Below, piece by piece: positions 51,481 through 62,219 of a stretch of DNA of 64,000 bases (the first letter of the stretch is position 1; each line of letters begins with the position of its first letter). The notes under the pieces are model-generated. The model saw only the letters and a list, made by a program, of their open reading frames with translations. It was not told the origin of the DNA and did no database searches. The stretch comes from an uncultured Candidatus Saccharibacteria bacterium. GTDB taxonomy: Bacteria; Patescibacteriota; Saccharimonadia; Saccharimonadales; Saccharimonadaceae. The stretch covers positions 40,623 to 104,622 of the forward strand of contig CAMVAM010000004.1 of assembly GCA_947165465.1 (NCBI GenBank), read 5' to 3'. The position numbers and the translations under genes were made by a program.

Positions 51481-52707
51481 ATGAAAATACTTATGTTAGG
51501 CTGGGAATTACCACCTCACAATAGTGGAGGCCTTGGTGTCGCCTGTTTGAACATGGCGAGAGCTTTGTCGCGCCAAGGTGTCGACATCGATTTTGTCGTG
51601 CCATACGAAGCCGAGCATCCTGACATCAAATTCATGCATGTTTTGTCCGCTACGCATCTAGATCCGATTTATCGCTATGGTGGTGGCGCCTATGAATCAC
51701 TTAGACTCACCGAAAAAATCATTCCGACCCAGGGCAAACAAGATTTAATTTCTATCCGCGACGTCCAAAAGTCTTATTGTGAATATGTCGACAACCTGCT
51801 TAAGACTAGCGAAAAGCCAGAAATCGTCCATGCACACGACTGGCTAACTTATGAAGCCGGCATGATTGCGAAAAAGAATTATGATATTCCTCTAATTGCA
51901 CACGTCCACGCTACCGAATTTGATCGCGCCGGCATGCACTCTGGCAATCCGATTATTCACGAAATCGAATATGAAGGCCTCATGATGGCTGACAGAATCA
52001 TTGCTGTATCTGAGGCGACCAAGCGCATCGTCCATCAAAAATACAACATCCCACTAGGCAAAATCGACGTTGTTTATAATTCCCTCGATGAAAATTACGA
52101 AAATTCCGACTATAAATTCCAGGAGCAAACTTACAAATTCCTACTCAAGCAAAAAGAGAATGGCTGTACAATCGTTTCAACGGTTGGTCGTTTCACAGTC
52201 CAAAAAGGTTTACACAACCTCATGGAAGCAGCCGCACTTGCCGTATCAAAAAATCCTAAGCTCATCTTTGTCTTCGCTGGCGATGGCGAAGAACGTAACG
52301 AATTAATCGAAATGGCAGCTGATCTCGGTATTTCAAAGAACGTTATCTTTACTGGTTTTATCCGTGGTCGCAGACTACGTGACATTTATGCTGTTTCCGA
52401 TATCTTTGTCATGAGCTCAATTTCCGAACCATTTGGTCTAACCGCACTTGAGGCTGCGCACCATGGCGATGCACTAATCCTTACTAAGCAATCCGGTGTT
52501 GCAGAAGTGATTTGGTCCGCCATGACTTATGATTTCTGGGACGAAAGAAAGCTTGCCGACGAAATTGTTTCAATCTCAAAAAATCCAGAACTTCGCGAAG
52601 CTTTGCAGACAAATGTTAAACACGAATACAACAAGATCTCGTGGAATGATGTTGCAAAAAAATGTATCAAGGTTTACAATAATACAATAAAACATAAGAG
52701 GAAATAG
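51481..52707 (+). CDS. GT4 glycosyltransferase (glycogen synthase-like)
   Basis: MKILMLGWELPPHNSGGLGVACLNMARALSRQGVDI; HAHDWLTYEAG; SSISEPFGLTALEAAHHG. Start refined to ATG 51481. Confidence 0.88.
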   Translation: MKILMLGWELPPHNSGGLGVACLNMARALSRQGVDIDFVVPYEAEHPDIKFMHVLSATHLDPIYRYGGGAYESLRLTEKIIPTQGKQDLISIRDVQKSYCEYVDNLLKTSEKPEIVHAHDWLTYEAGMIAKKNYDIPLIAHVHATEFDRAGMHSGNPIIHEIEYEGLMMADRIIAVSEATKRIVHQKYNIPLGKIDVVYNSLDENYENSDYKFQEQTYKFLLKQKENGCTIVSTVGRFTVQKGLHNLMEAAALAVSKNPKLIFVFAGDGEERNELIEMAADLGISKNVIFTGFIRGRRLRDIYAVSDIFVMSSISEPFGLTALEAAHHGDALILTKQSGVAEVIWSAMTYDFWDERKLADEIVSISKNPELREALQTNVKHEYNKISWNDVAKKCIKVYNNTIKHKRK

Positions 52708-52708
52708 G

Positions 52709-53914
52709 GTGCGAGCAGTTTGTTTATATCTACACATTCACCAGCCAATCCGCTACCGCGAGTACTCGATTTTTGATGTTGGAAACAATTCCAATTATTT
52801 CTACGATAATTACAGTGGTCGTCAATCTAATGAGCGCATTTTTAGAAAAGTTGCTGACAAAAGCTACTATCCAATGCTGAATTTGCTCTACAAAAACATG
52901 GTTGAGCACCCAGATTTTAAGGTATCATTCTCGATTACCGGTACTTGGCTTGAACAAGCCGAAAAATGGGCCCCAGATCTAATCAATATCATCCGCGATA
53001 TGGTAAATCGTGGCCAAGCTGAAATTGTTGGCGAAACCTACTACCATTCGCTAGCCTATTTCTATAACCTAGACGAATTTAACGATCAAGTCAAAATGCA
53101 CACCGGTCTCATTGAAAGACTCTTTGGCGTCACACCAAAAGTTTTCCGTAATACCGAATTTGCCTATAATGATTCCCTCGCTCGCTGGGCCGAAAGCCAA
53201 GGCTACAAAGCTATTCTCGCTGAAGGTTGGGATAAAGTCCTCGGTTGGCGTAGCCCGAATCACGTTTATCGTCCAGCCGGTTGTAAGGATATCAAACTAC
53301 TTCTAAAAAATTATCGTTTATCTGATGATATCGCTTTCCGCTTCTCGAACCGCGCTTGGGCAGAATGGCCACTGACAGTGCCAAAGTACCAACGCTGGAT
53401 TGACGACGATTGTCTCCGTGGCAATCTCATCAATCTCTTCATGGATTTCGAGACCTTTGGCGAACACCAATGGAAGGATACCGGCATCTTTGATTTCATG
53501 AACACATTCATTGGCTCATGGCTCTCTGAATACGAGAATAAATTTGTGACCGTTTCCGAGGCCGCCGACCTAGAGGCTCCAGTTGACGAAGTCTCAATGC
53601 CGGAAACCGTAACCTGGGCTGATACCGAAAGAGACTTGTCTGCTTGGCTTTCAAACTCGATGCAGTCATCCGCAATGAGCCAAATCTTTGGTCTTCGTGA
53701 TAAGGTGCTGTCAACTCATGATGGCCAACTTATCTCAGGCTGGCGCTATATGACGACTTCAGACCACCCATATTCAATGTGCACTAAGTATTGGAACGAT
53801 GGCGACGTTCACGCCTATTTCTCTGCCTATGCATCGCCATACGAAAGCTTCATGTATTACATGAATGTCTTCCGCGATATCGAATATCGTATTAATAATA
53901 TCCTCGGATATTAA
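52709..53914 (+). CDS. GH57 alpha-amylase-type glycoside hydrolase
   Basis: LYLHIHQPIRYREYSIFDVG; FRNTEFAYNDSLARWAESQGYKAILAEGWD; MDFETFGEHQW. Confidence 0.9.
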   Translation: MRAVCLYLHIHQPIRYREYSIFDVGNNSNYFYDNYSGRQSNERIFRKVADKSYYPMLNLLYKNMVEHPDFKVSFSITGTWLEQAEKWAPDLINIIRDMVNRGQAEIVGETYYHSLAYFYNLDEFNDQVKMHTGLIERLFGVTPKVFRNTEFAYNDSLARWAESQGYKAILAEGWDKVLGWRSPNHVYRPAGCKDIKLLLKNYRLSDDIAFRFSNRAWAEWPLTVPKYQRWIDDDCLRGNLINLFMDFETFGEHQWKDTGIFDFMNTFIGSWLSEYENKFVTVSEAADLEAPVDEVSMPETVTWADTERDLSAWLSNSMQSSAMSQIFGLRDKVLSTHDGQLISGWRYMTTSDHPYSMCTKYWNDGDVHAYFSAYASPYESFMYYMNVFRDIEYRINNILGY

Positions 53915-53935
53915 TATATATAATATATATGTAAC

Positions 53936-53967
53936 AAAAATCCCCTCGATATGAGGGGTATTTTTTA
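53936..53967. terminator. Bidirectional intrinsic terminator between the GH57 gene and rpmG
   Basis: aaaaatcccctcgatatgaggggtatttttt. Confidence 0.9.
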
Positions 53968-53973
53968 GCTTGA

Positions 53974-54183
53974 TTAGCGCTTCTTTTCCTTGACTTCGTT
54001 ACGACCGAGGTTTTTCTTGGTTTCAGTAAAGACAACGTGCTTTCTTAGAACTGGATCGTACTTCTTAAGGCTTAGCTTATCAGGAGTATTCATCGTATTC
54101 TTTTTGGTATAGTAAGCACGAACACCAGACTCCTCAGAAACGAGGCCTACGAGTTTACGCTTAGTGTTATTCTTTTTTGCCAT
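53974..54183 (-). CDS. rpmG: 50S ribosomal protein L33, cysteine-free (C-) form
   Basis: [49 protein letters not shown]; no CxxC. Confidence 0.92.
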   Translation of the reverse strand: MAKKNNTKRKLVGLVSEESGVRAYYTKKNTMNTPDKLSLKKYDPVLRKHVVFTETKKNLGRNEVKEKKR

Positions 54184-54210
54184 GATTCTTTACATTTTAC
54201 CATACTCTAT

Positions 54211-54239
54211 AAAAAATGGCAAGACTTAGTCTTGCCATA
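54211..54239 (-). terminator. Intrinsic terminator downstream of the zinc-ribbon gene
   Basis: Minus strand TATGGCAAGACTAAGTCTTGCCATTTTTT. Confidence 0.85.
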
Positions 54240-54246
54240 GGGGGGA

Positions 54247-54432
54247 TTACGGCCTTTTAACACCGCTTCCGTTGCAATGCGGGCATTTAGCCCCATAATA
54301 GGTTTTGCCGCTTCCATTGCAATAGATACATTTGGGCAGTTTATATACATACCCGCATTGTCCTTGGTGTTTGTCGCGTTCCTCTTCGGTGAGGAAAGGC
54401 CTACCGCAACGATTGCAACTCCAGGTCGCCAT
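54247..54432 (-). CDS. Small zinc-ribbon protein with DnaJ-like CxxCxGxG motif
   Basis: CNRCGRPF...CIYCNGSGKTYYGAKCPHCNGSG. Confidence 0.7.
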   Translation of the reverse strand: MATWSCNRCGRPFLTEEERDKHQGQCGYVYKLPKCIYCNGSGKTYYGAKCPHCNGSGVKRP

Positions 54433-54475
54433 TCATATCACCCACCTTTCGTAAAGTACTGGGCGTATTTTAATA

Positions 54476-57400
54476 CTATTCAGTACTTTTTGCAAGCAAT
54501 AGCTCAATGAAGCTGAGGATGTCTTTAATACCTAGCTCTGTGTTCGGCTCGACGAATAGCTCTGGATCGTCAATGAAGTCAAGCGAAGTGACGTGTTTAT
54601 AGACCACCTTGATTAACTGGTGCAATTCTTCTTCATCTTTATCATTGAACTCGTAAACCTTATCATAGACCTCGCCGTCATTATCAGGTATCACAAATAA
54701 GATGTGTGCCTTCTCAATCTTGTATTTAGAGTATCTTGGCGAATTCTTGAGAAGCAGCTTATAAAACTCGAGTTGGAGCATGTATTTATAAAGCGTTTTA
54801 TGTGAGCGCCACTTATCTTTATGATAGGCACTGGTCTTAAAGTCGTAAATCTCAATTGTCTTATTCTCTTCATCAATCGCAATGTGGTCGACTTTACCGG
54901 TCACCGGAACGCCATCTACCACTAGCTTGTCCGGGCCAAGATTAACTTCGGCTTCACCGTTTCGAAGGATATCTTTGAAGTGCTCTAGAGCTACCAATAA
55001 ATAGCCAGGCCCTTTCTCACGAATCTTTTGTTTAATACTGCTTTCGACATCATAGCGGTCGAGTTCTTCGAGGAATAATTGAACCGCCTCTTCATCGGAA
55101 ATGCCTTTATTGGTGACATTTTCAAAGACGGAGTGCATGAGAGTTCCGGTCACGAGTGATTCAGTCTCTGGCTCACGTGGCGTATTTAAGACATAGCTCT
55201 TAAAGAAGCTCTGCGGACCAGCGTAAACGATATCGATGAATGAAGTAAGAGCTGAAGCGGACATCTTCCAGTTTTTGATGCGCTCCTTGTATAAGAGCCT
55301 GATATCTGGACTTTTATCAACATAGGAAGAAATCCAGTTCTTGATGCTCTTTTCACGAGCCTCGACAGATGGCATTGTATACATCGTTTCGACTTTGCCG
55401 GACGGAATAAACGGTGATAACAGTATGTCTTCTCCATCAACTTTGGTGACGTTTTCAGCCAAGTATTCCAACCTATCTTGTTCCTTATCATTAAAGTCAT
55501 GAAGCGCGTTAGTGATATATAGATGAGACTTCGCACGGGTAAGAGCCACATAAAGAATACGGAGTCTCTCGCCATCGGTCATACCGGTGTGGCGAATCTG
55601 TGTGAGGTTATTTGGTAGGAACAAAAGATTATTATTGCCTTTGCCGGCGCCCCAAGCAGAGTGATCGGCGGTCAAAATAAAGACGTATTCGAACTCAAGA
55701 CCTTTAGCTTTGTGTGCGGTTAGGATTTGCACTGCCTCATCCGCGTCCTTATACGGGCTGGTTACAGTTAAGGGCATAGTTGCGTCTTCATAATCCGTCA
55801 CGAGCTCAACTAAGTCAGAAATTCTGAGTGGCTTATCACCGAAGTGTTTCTTAATCTTGCCCTTAAAGGAAGCGAGATTGTCGTAAAAAGTAAATCTTTC
55901 ATATGGCTCCAGCTTATCGATATCCATCTTCTTTACAATCATATCGATAATAATATCGAGTGGTTCAGTAAATGATTTAGCGACTAGTTCTGCAATGAAG
56001 TTCATCGCGCCAGCGACTCTCTCGTCTTCGGCGTGAGAAAGATAATCAAAGGCCGATTCGTGTGCCCCCCTTGCTTGACCGACTAAACGGATCACGTCAA
56101 CCATTGGTACGTTGAAGAATGGATATGATAAAACTTCCATTATCTGGACGGAAGGCGTCTTTTCGCTCGCAACCTCATTTACATATTTGATGGTCGTAAT
56201 AATTTGGTGAATCTTGTCGTCAAGGAAAAGATTGTCACGCTTCTCATAAGCAATCTTAATTTCATCATATTCCTTTAGATAAGGTAGAAGTGGTTCAAAG
56301 TATTTAGTTTTATAAGAAATTACCGCAATTTCGCTCTGCTTCACACCAGATTTAATTAGCTCGTGGATTTTTTTAGCTACATAGGAATACTCTTGGTCGG
56401 AAGAAAAGAATTCAACGCGGTGGATACCGGTGTCTTTAAGCGCCGGTTTGTGTGCAATCAGTTCCTTGTCGGCGAAACGATCCGGAGCTTGGTTAATAAT
56501 CTTACGCGAAAAGTCGAGAATCTCTTGTGTGCTGCGATAGTTCTCAACTAGAGGGATCACCTCGGAACTATAATATTTTTGGAAATCGGTGAGATTGGAA
56601 GAAAGCGCGCCCTGGAACTCAAAGATAGCCTGGTCGTCATCACCTACAGCCATGATCATCGGCTTTTCGTAGTCCGTGAGAGCTTTCACAATCGCAAACT
56701 GCGAAGGGTTTGTATCCTGGAATTCGTCGAGAAGAATAAACTGATATCTCTCTTCGAGTGAGAGTTTAAAACCTTCATCGGTATTTAGGATTCGTACTGC
56801 TTCTTCGATCATGTCATTAAAATCGAACAGACCATTCTCTCTCATATAATCCTGATACTGTTTCATGATATTTGCAGCCGAAAGGAGCTTCTTGTTTTTA
56901 ATGCGATCCTTCAAGCGATAATTTTTCTTCTCATCTCTTTCAAAATAGTCATCCTTCCAAGCCGAAAGTGGCGCTACGGTGTCTTTGTCAATTGCATCAG
57001 AGATAGCTTTTTTAAGATCTCTCGCCATGCTGGCAATTGAGCGCTCGACATTCTTAACAATCGGCTTGAGATGCTCATAATCCTTCAAAATCTCATAGAT
57101 TGGCTGGTAAGCACCCTCAAGCGATTCCTTAAACTTGTAGGGTACAATATTTAGTAGTAGTGGCGAAATTGCATTGCTTAAGATTTCAGAATCCTCGACA
57201 TTTTGTTTTGCTATCTTTAGCAAGTCATCTTCGGTGAGGCCGGCCTTTTTCGCTTCCGAAATCACGCCCATAATGTCGGAGACTTTGTCGCCCCTCAGGA
57301 TGTCATTTCCTTTTAAATTATCTTGAAGAGTCTTAACAATTTTAAATTGGGTAATTTCATCAATCGGCGAATCGAGCTGTCGGTCGTAATCTTCGGAATA

Positions 57401-57688
57401 ATTCTTGTACTGAGCCAGAATATCAGAGCCGAAGGCATGGTAAGTGCCGATATTAACCTTCAGAGCATCCTGGCCGATGATGGTCTTTAGACGCTCGCGC
57501 ATATTTGAAGCACCGGACTCAGTAAAGGTGAGACAAAGAACATTCTCAGGATTTGTATCGGTATGTGTCAAAATATAAGCAACCTTCTCAGAAAGTAACT
57601 GAGTCTTACCTGTACCCGGCCCAGCTAAAACTAATAGTGGCCCATCCAAGTATTCTACAGCTCTTTTTTGATTCGCATTTAATCCCAT
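54476..57688 (-). CDS. UvrD/AddA-like superfamily 1 helicase fused to PD-(D/E)XK nuclease
   Basis: LNANQKRAVEYLDGPLLVLAGPGTGKTQLLSEKVAY; LLDEFQDTNPSQ; VALTRAKSHLYI; C-terminal GTLMHSVFE...VTGKVDHIAIDEENKTIEIYDFKT..QLEFYKLLL. Confidence 0.93.
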   Translation of the reverse strand: MGLNANQKRAVEYLDGPLLVLAGPGTGKTQLLSEKVAYILTHTDTNPENVLCLTFTESGASNMRERLKTIIGQDALKVNIGTYHAFGSDILAQYKNYSEDYDRQLDSPIDEITQFKIVKTLQDNLKGNDILRGDKVSDIMGVISEAKKAGLTEDDLLKIAKQNVEDSEILSNAISPLLLNIVPYKFKESLEGAYQPIYEILKDYEHLKPIVKNVERSIASMARDLKKAISDAIDKDTVAPLSAWKDDYFERDEKKNYRLKDRIKNKKLLSAANIMKQYQDYMRENGLFDFNDMIEEAVRILNTDEGFKLSLEERYQFILLDEFQDTNPSQFAIVKALTDYEKPMIMAVGDDDQAIFEFQGALSSNLTDFQKYYSSEVIPLVENYRSTQEILDFSRKIINQAPDRFADKELIAHKPALKDTGIHRVEFFSSDQEYSYVAKKIHELIKSGVKQSEIAVISYKTKYFEPLLPYLKEYDEIKIAYEKRDNLFLDDKIHQIITTIKYVNEVASEKTPSVQIMEVLSYPFFNVPMVDVIRLVGQARGAHESAFDYLSHAEDERVAGAMNFIAELVAKSFTEPLDIIIDMIVKKMDIDKLEPYERFTFYDNLASFKGKIKKHFGDKPLRISDLVELVTDYEDATMPLTVTSPYKDADEAVQILTAHKAKGLEFEYVFILTADHSAWGAGKGNNNLLFLPNNLTQIRHTGMTDGERLRILYVALTRAKSHLYITNALHDFNDKEQDRLEYLAENVTKVDGEDILLSPFIPSGKVETMYTMPSVEAREKSIKNWISSYVDKSPDIRLLYKERIKNWKMSASALTSFIDIVYAGPQSFFKSYVLNTPREPETESLVTGTLMHSVFENVTNKGISDEEAVQLFLEELDRYDVESSIKQKIREKGPGYLLVALEHFKDILRNGEAEVNLGPDKLVVDGVPVTGKVDHIAIDEENKTIEIYDFKTSAYHKDKWRSHKTLYKYMLQLEFYKLLLKNSPRYSKYKIEKAHILFVIPDNDGEVYDKVYEFNDKDEEELHQLIKVVYKHVTSLDFIDDPELFVEPNTELGIKDILSFIELLLAKSTE

Positions 57689-58462
57689 TTATGCTCCATT
57701 CATGTTAATAATTTCTTTTAGAATCGATGCTTCAAGTGGTACTTCAATCTCACCAGCTACAATCCTAGCTAGAGTTGCTAAACCTTCAACGGTCTTCTCC
57801 GGCTGGTAGTCTGGATTCTCGCGTTTTTTCATGCCATATTCGTAATTCCTAGACGGCAAATTACAGGTGAGTTTGAGATCGTCCACGCCACAGTAATGAT
57901 AAACCGTATCCCGCATCGCACCATTGGCTAGAAGAATTAACTCCATCTCCTTCGCTACATCAGTAATAAACTGTTGATGTTCGGCAGTGCCCGGTTTTAA
58001 GCCTAGATATCCGGCCCTAATTGCATAGACATTTTTAAGAGCACCGCACATGAGCACACCACGTAAATCCTTAGTGTGATCAAAGGAAATATATTCGGTA
58101 TCAAATAGATTGACTAACCTATCATCAGTCACGGTAAGGAAGGTCTCTTTCTTCGCCTTCATATCATCAGCAAAGCTAGGTCCAGAAAGCGCCATAATGT
58201 CATGAAAATCAGTAAAGACATCATCGGTCAAGAGACCCTTAGTTGCAATAATTAGTGGGGTATGGACATCAAGTTGTGGCAAAATCTCTGGAACAGTATT
58301 AGAAGGTGCCACTAGAACCACCATTTCAGCATCCCACATTAAATCATGGATAAATTTATCCGTAATCGCCGGATCATAATATATTACTTCGTGGCCCTTC
58401 TCTTCTAGGACGCCACCGAGAGCGGTTCCATAAGCTCCAGCTCCAATTACACCTATCTTCAT
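57689..58462 (-). CDS. gpsA: NAD(P)-dependent glycerol-3-phosphate dehydrogenase, compact
   Basis: MKIGVIGAGAYGTALGGVLEEKGHEVIYYD; ALSGPSFADD; LRGVLMCGALKNVYAIRAGYLGLKPG. Confidence 0.88.
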   Translation of the reverse strand: MKIGVIGAGAYGTALGGVLEEKGHEVIYYDPAITDKFIHDLMWDAEMVVLVAPSNTVPEILPQLDVHTPLIIATKGLLTDDVFTDFHDIMALSGPSFADDMKAKKETFLTVTDDRLVNLFDTEYISFDHTKDLRGVLMCGALKNVYAIRAGYLGLKPGTAEHQQFITDVAKEMELILLANGAMRDTVYHYCGVDDLKLTCNLPSRNYEYGMKKRENPDYQPEKTVEGLATLARIVAGEIEVPLEASILKEIINMNGA

Positions 58463-58470
58463 ATTACTCC

Positions 58471-59331
58471 TTAATCATTAAACATCTGCTTGCGACGGCG
58501 ATGTTTTTTAATTGATTTAAAAATCGAATAAACCAAAGTAATTACAGTTAAGAATAAAAGCACCATAAACCAAATTGGGCAACAAATCACGGTTTTCTCG
58601 ATTACGGAGACTTCGTCGAGATATGTGACGGTTTGTTTGATTGTGTAAATCCCAAGTGGCGAAAAGCCATCGAGGTCGCGAACAATATGACGGGTAGTTT
58701 CCGGCATAATTGTTTCTTCTATCGTGTTGTTTTCATTGCTCTTTGGGTAAATCGGAGTCGAAGAAAAAACACTTCTCACCTCAACGGCAACTCTAGCAAT
58801 ATCGTGAACGTTACCTTCATTAGTGACAGAAGCTTCCACTCGGATTGGCAGATTAGTGGCAAAGCCAGGAATGGTATTCTCAACTACCTTGCCGCCATGT
58901 TCGGTTTCACCGGCAACCTTGGCAAAGATGAGGCTAGCCATTTCAAATACATTCTCGACCGCAATACCTTCCACATTGCCGACATCAGCATCGGAGGTAA
59001 CGAGAAGCGCCGCATATTGACCACCGGCCGGAGCACTTTCCGGTACATTGATTGTGTAATTAATCTTTACGGATTCGTTAGGCTTTAATACACCAGAATC
59101 TTTGTCTAGAGTAATCCATTTAGTAATCAAGGTCCTATCATTCTCAGTCAAAAAGTCAGCGCTATATTCGTCGTCGGTAACCGAATAAGAAGAAACCGAT
59201 ACTTTGAATTTAAAATCAGAAGCCGAGTCAGCCGGATTGGAAATCGTAAGAGTGCCGTGATAGATTTCACCAGCATTTAATTCAATTCGTTTAGTCATCG
59301 GAGAGATGACAAATGAGCTGTCAGAATTCAC
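58471..59331 (-). CDS. DUF916/Ig-like surface-type protein with C-terminal TM and no evident signal peptide
   Basis: ISPMTKRIELNAGEIYHGTLTISNPADSASDFKF...GQYAALLVTSD; C-terminal IWFMVLLFLTVITLVYSIFKSIKKHRRRK. GTG start after SD AAGGAGG. Confidence 0.65.
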   Translation of the reverse strand: MNSDSSFVISPMTKRIELNAGEIYHGTLTISNPADSASDFKFKVSVSSYSVTDDEYSADFLTENDRTLITKWITLDKDSGVLKPNESVKINYTINVPESAPAGGQYAALLVTSDADVGNVEGIAVENVFEMASLIFAKVAGETEHGGKVVENTIPGFATNLPIRVEASVTNEGNVHDIARVAVEVRSVFSSTPIYPKSNENNTIEETIMPETTRHIVRDLDGFSPLGIYTIKQTVTYLDEVSVIEKTVICCPIWFMVLLFLTVITLVYSIFKSIKKHRRRKQMFND

Positions 59332-59371
59332 CGAACCTCCTTAGATATATATAATATATATTATATCACGA

Positions 59372-59935
59372 TTATTCGATGCTTAGTATCTTACCGGTAC
59401 CTTGTTCTAGGTGGAGTAATCTCTGATTCTTTGAACCGCGGTAGCGAAGGCTAAGGTCTTTAAGGCCAATAATGAATGGTCCGTCAATCAAAGCATCTAA
59501 GGATTTTAGAAATTCCCATTGTTCGCCGCCAGCTTTCTGAATCTGTTCGTAAGTAAAGCCGGAAAAACTCCAGACATTCCAACCAAGCTCCTTGCGTACC
59601 CAATCAGCAATTTCTTTACAGGTGGCCGGCTGTACGAATGGCTCGCCACCACAGAACGTGAGCCCGGCCTGGCCTTTAAATTTACTTAGCCTTTCTTCAA
59701 TCTCACTAATTTCAATTAGGAAACCACCAGCATAGTCCCAAGTCTCTGGGTTCTGGCATTCCTTGCAATGATTTGGGCAACCTTGTGTCCAGACTACCGC
59801 CCTAAGTCCATCGCCGTTTACAATATTGTCGTGTTCAAGCGGACCGGACAAGCGAATCATGCCCTTAGGAGGCTGCGGAGCGACTTTCATCCGCTCTACA
59901 GCCATTTTATCCCAATCTACTTTTGGCTCTGCCAT
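59372..59935 (-). CDS. nrdG: Anaerobic ribonucleotide reductase-activating protein
   Basis: VVWTQGCPNHCKECQNPETWD radical-SAM motif; GLTFCGGEPF. Confidence 0.95.
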   Translation of the reverse strand: MAEPKVDWDKMAVERMKVAPQPPKGMIRLSGPLEHDNIVNGDGLRAVVWTQGCPNHCKECQNPETWDYAGGFLIEISEIEERLSKFKGQAGLTFCGGEPFVQPATCKEIADWVRKELGWNVWSFSGFTYEQIQKAGGEQWEFLKSLDALIDGPFIIGLKDLSLRYRGSKNQRLLHLEQGTGKILSIE

Positions 59936-62130
59936 TATTTACCCTTTGCGCAGTTACAAACTTTTTCGAAAGGCACATCGCCTTCGAGACGGCCACAGTG
60001 TGGGCAACGCTCGCCCTTAATGATGCCAGAGAAGCCACAGACTGGGTCGCGGTCGACCGGATGGTTTACAGAGCCATAGCCGATACCACAGTCGTGCATC
60101 TTGCGGATTACAGCTTCAAAGGCAGCAATATTCTGAGAAGGATCACCATCGAGCTCGATATAAGTGATATGACCGGCATTACAAAGGTTGTGATACGGAG
60201 CCTCAATTTCAATCTTGTCGAAGGCGGAAATTGGGTAGTAAACCGGTACGTGGAATGAGTTAGTGTAGAATTCCCTGTCGGTTACACCTTTAATCTTACC
60301 GAATTCTTTGCGGTCAATCTTGGTAAATCTACCGGCAATACCTTCAGCTGGGGTAGCAAGGAGCGAGAAGTTGAGATTATACTTCTTGCAGTAGCTATCG
60401 CATTTCTCGCGCATGTGAGTAATGATATCGAGACCAAGGTCACGTGCATCCTCATCTTCACCATGATGTTTGCCAGTCATAGCAACCAAAGTCTCAGCAA
60501 GGCCAATAAAACCAATCGAAAGTGTACCATGCTTGATTACATCACGGAGTGTATCATTTGGACCAAGCTTTTCGGAACCGAACCAGTTCCCTTGCCCCAT
60601 AAGAAACGGGAAGTTGCGGACGTGTTGGTTAGCTTGGAATTCAAAACGCTCGAGCAATTCGTCTCTAACTAAATCTAGTTTTTCATCGAGTTCGTGATAG
60701 AAGCCATCCCAATCGGCTTCTTTACGCTCGCCTAAGCAAATACCATGCTTAATGCCGATACGAACAATATTAATAGTCGTAAAGGACAAGTTTCCACGTC
60801 CAGTGACGATACCATCAGATTCTGGGAATACAGAAGCAAATACGCGCGTACGACAGCCCATGGTTGCGATTTCAGTGCGGTAATCGCCCTTCTTGTAATA
60901 CTTCAAATTGTATGGGGCATCGATAAAACAGAAATTCGGGAACAATCTCTTGGCGGAAACTTCCATCGAGCGCTTAAAGATATCATAGTTCGGATCTCCC
61001 GGATTATAGTTGATACCTTCCTTGACCTTCAAGATTGAAATTGGGAAGATTGGCGTTTCGCCCTTACCAAGGCCATTCTCGGTAGCTTGAAGAAGATCAA
61101 GCGACACAAGACGACCGGCCGGAGTAGTATCGGTACCGAAATTGATCGAAGTGAATGGCACCTGCGCACCAGCACGAGAGTGCATTGTGTTAAGGTTGTG
61201 CACAAATCCTTCCATCGCCTGGAGAGTTTCTCTCTCAACATCTTCATTTGAAGCATCAATAACTTCTTGCGGCCATTTATCCTTGACAAGTGTCTTATCA
61301 TCACCGTAGTTATAATTATCTTTTACAGCGAGTTCGAGTTTTTTACCAGTAAACTTATTGTATTTCTCGAGATTGCGCTTCAAAGCTTTGCGGTAAGATT
61401 TGTTTACACCGGGAGCCATTGCATAGTCGAAATTTGGAATAGATTGGCCACCATGTTGCTCGTTCTGGTTAGCTTGGAGCAAAATCGCAGCAAGTGCACC
61501 ATAAGAGCTGATCGAATTTGGCGTACGAAGATGACCATGGCCGGTATTAAAGCCACCATTTTCGAACATCACGAATGGATCGGATTGGCAGCAAGTCAGT
61601 GTACCGGTAGCATAGAAATCAAGGTCGTGAATATGGATTTCACCCGCATCATGAGCGGCAGCAATATCTGGACGAAGAAGCAAGGATTTAGCAAATACTT
61701 TTGAACCTTCTGCGCCGAATTGAAGCATCTTGCCCATGGCAGAGTTACCATCAACATTTGCATTTGAACGCTTCACATCTGAATCTTCTGAAGCATCAGC
61801 ATGGGAAATCGTGCGATAAATCATCATAAGATCGGACTTTGCAGTACGGATTCTTGAACGCTCTTGGCGATAGCGAATGTAAGCACGAGCAGTCTTTTTA
61901 AACGAAGACTCCATCAAAACCTCTTCGACTATGTCCTGAATCTGCTCGACGTTTGGAGTACGCGCAGTGATTTTTTCGTTAGCTCTCTGAACAACCTTCT
62001 CTGCGAGTGCCCTTGCGCGGTCCGCCTTGAACTCCTCAGTCGCAAGCCCAGCCTTCGCGATGGCGTCAACGATTTTTTCAGGATCGAATTTTACAATCTT
62101 CCCATCCCGCTTAATAATTCTTTTGAACAT
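59935..62130 (-). CDS. nrdD: Anaerobic ribonucleoside-triphosphate reductase (class III)
   Basis: ATP-cone IIKRDGKIVKFDPEKIVDAIAKA; IHIHDLDFYATGTLTCCQSDPF; C-terminal DPVCGFSGIIKGERCPHCGRLE. Confidence 0.96.
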   Translation of the reverse strand: MFKRIIKRDGKIVKFDPEKIVDAIAKAGLATEEFKADRARALAEKVVQRANEKITARTPNVEQIQDIVEEVLMESSFKKTARAYIRYRQERSRIRTAKSDLMMIYRTISHADASEDSDVKRSNANVDGNSAMGKMLQFGAEGSKVFAKSLLLRPDIAAAHDAGEIHIHDLDFYATGTLTCCQSDPFVMFENGGFNTGHGHLRTPNSISSYGALAAILLQANQNEQHGGQSIPNFDYAMAPGVNKSYRKALKRNLEKYNKFTGKKLELAVKDNYNYGDDKTLVKDKWPQEVIDASNEDVERETLQAMEGFVHNLNTMHSRAGAQVPFTSINFGTDTTPAGRLVSLDLLQATENGLGKGETPIFPISILKVKEGINYNPGDPNYDIFKRSMEVSAKRLFPNFCFIDAPYNLKYYKKGDYRTEIATMGCRTRVFASVFPESDGIVTGRGNLSFTTINIVRIGIKHGICLGERKEADWDGFYHELDEKLDLVRDELLERFEFQANQHVRNFPFLMGQGNWFGSEKLGPNDTLRDVIKHGTLSIGFIGLAETLVAMTGKHHGEDEDARDLGLDIITHMREKCDSYCKKYNLNFSLLATPAEGIAGRFTKIDRKEFGKIKGVTDREFYTNSFHVPVYYPISAFDKIEIEAPYHNLCNAGHITYIELDGDPSQNIAAFEAVIRKMHDCGIGYGSVNHPVDRDPVCGFSGIIKGERCPHCGRLEGDVPFEKVCNCAKGK

Positions 62131-62219
62131 GAAATATACCTCCTTAAATGTATTCCATTTTGGTTCGTTAATTTATATATGACCTGCCGGGCAACTGTGT
62201 GGTAATGCTGATTGCAGTA

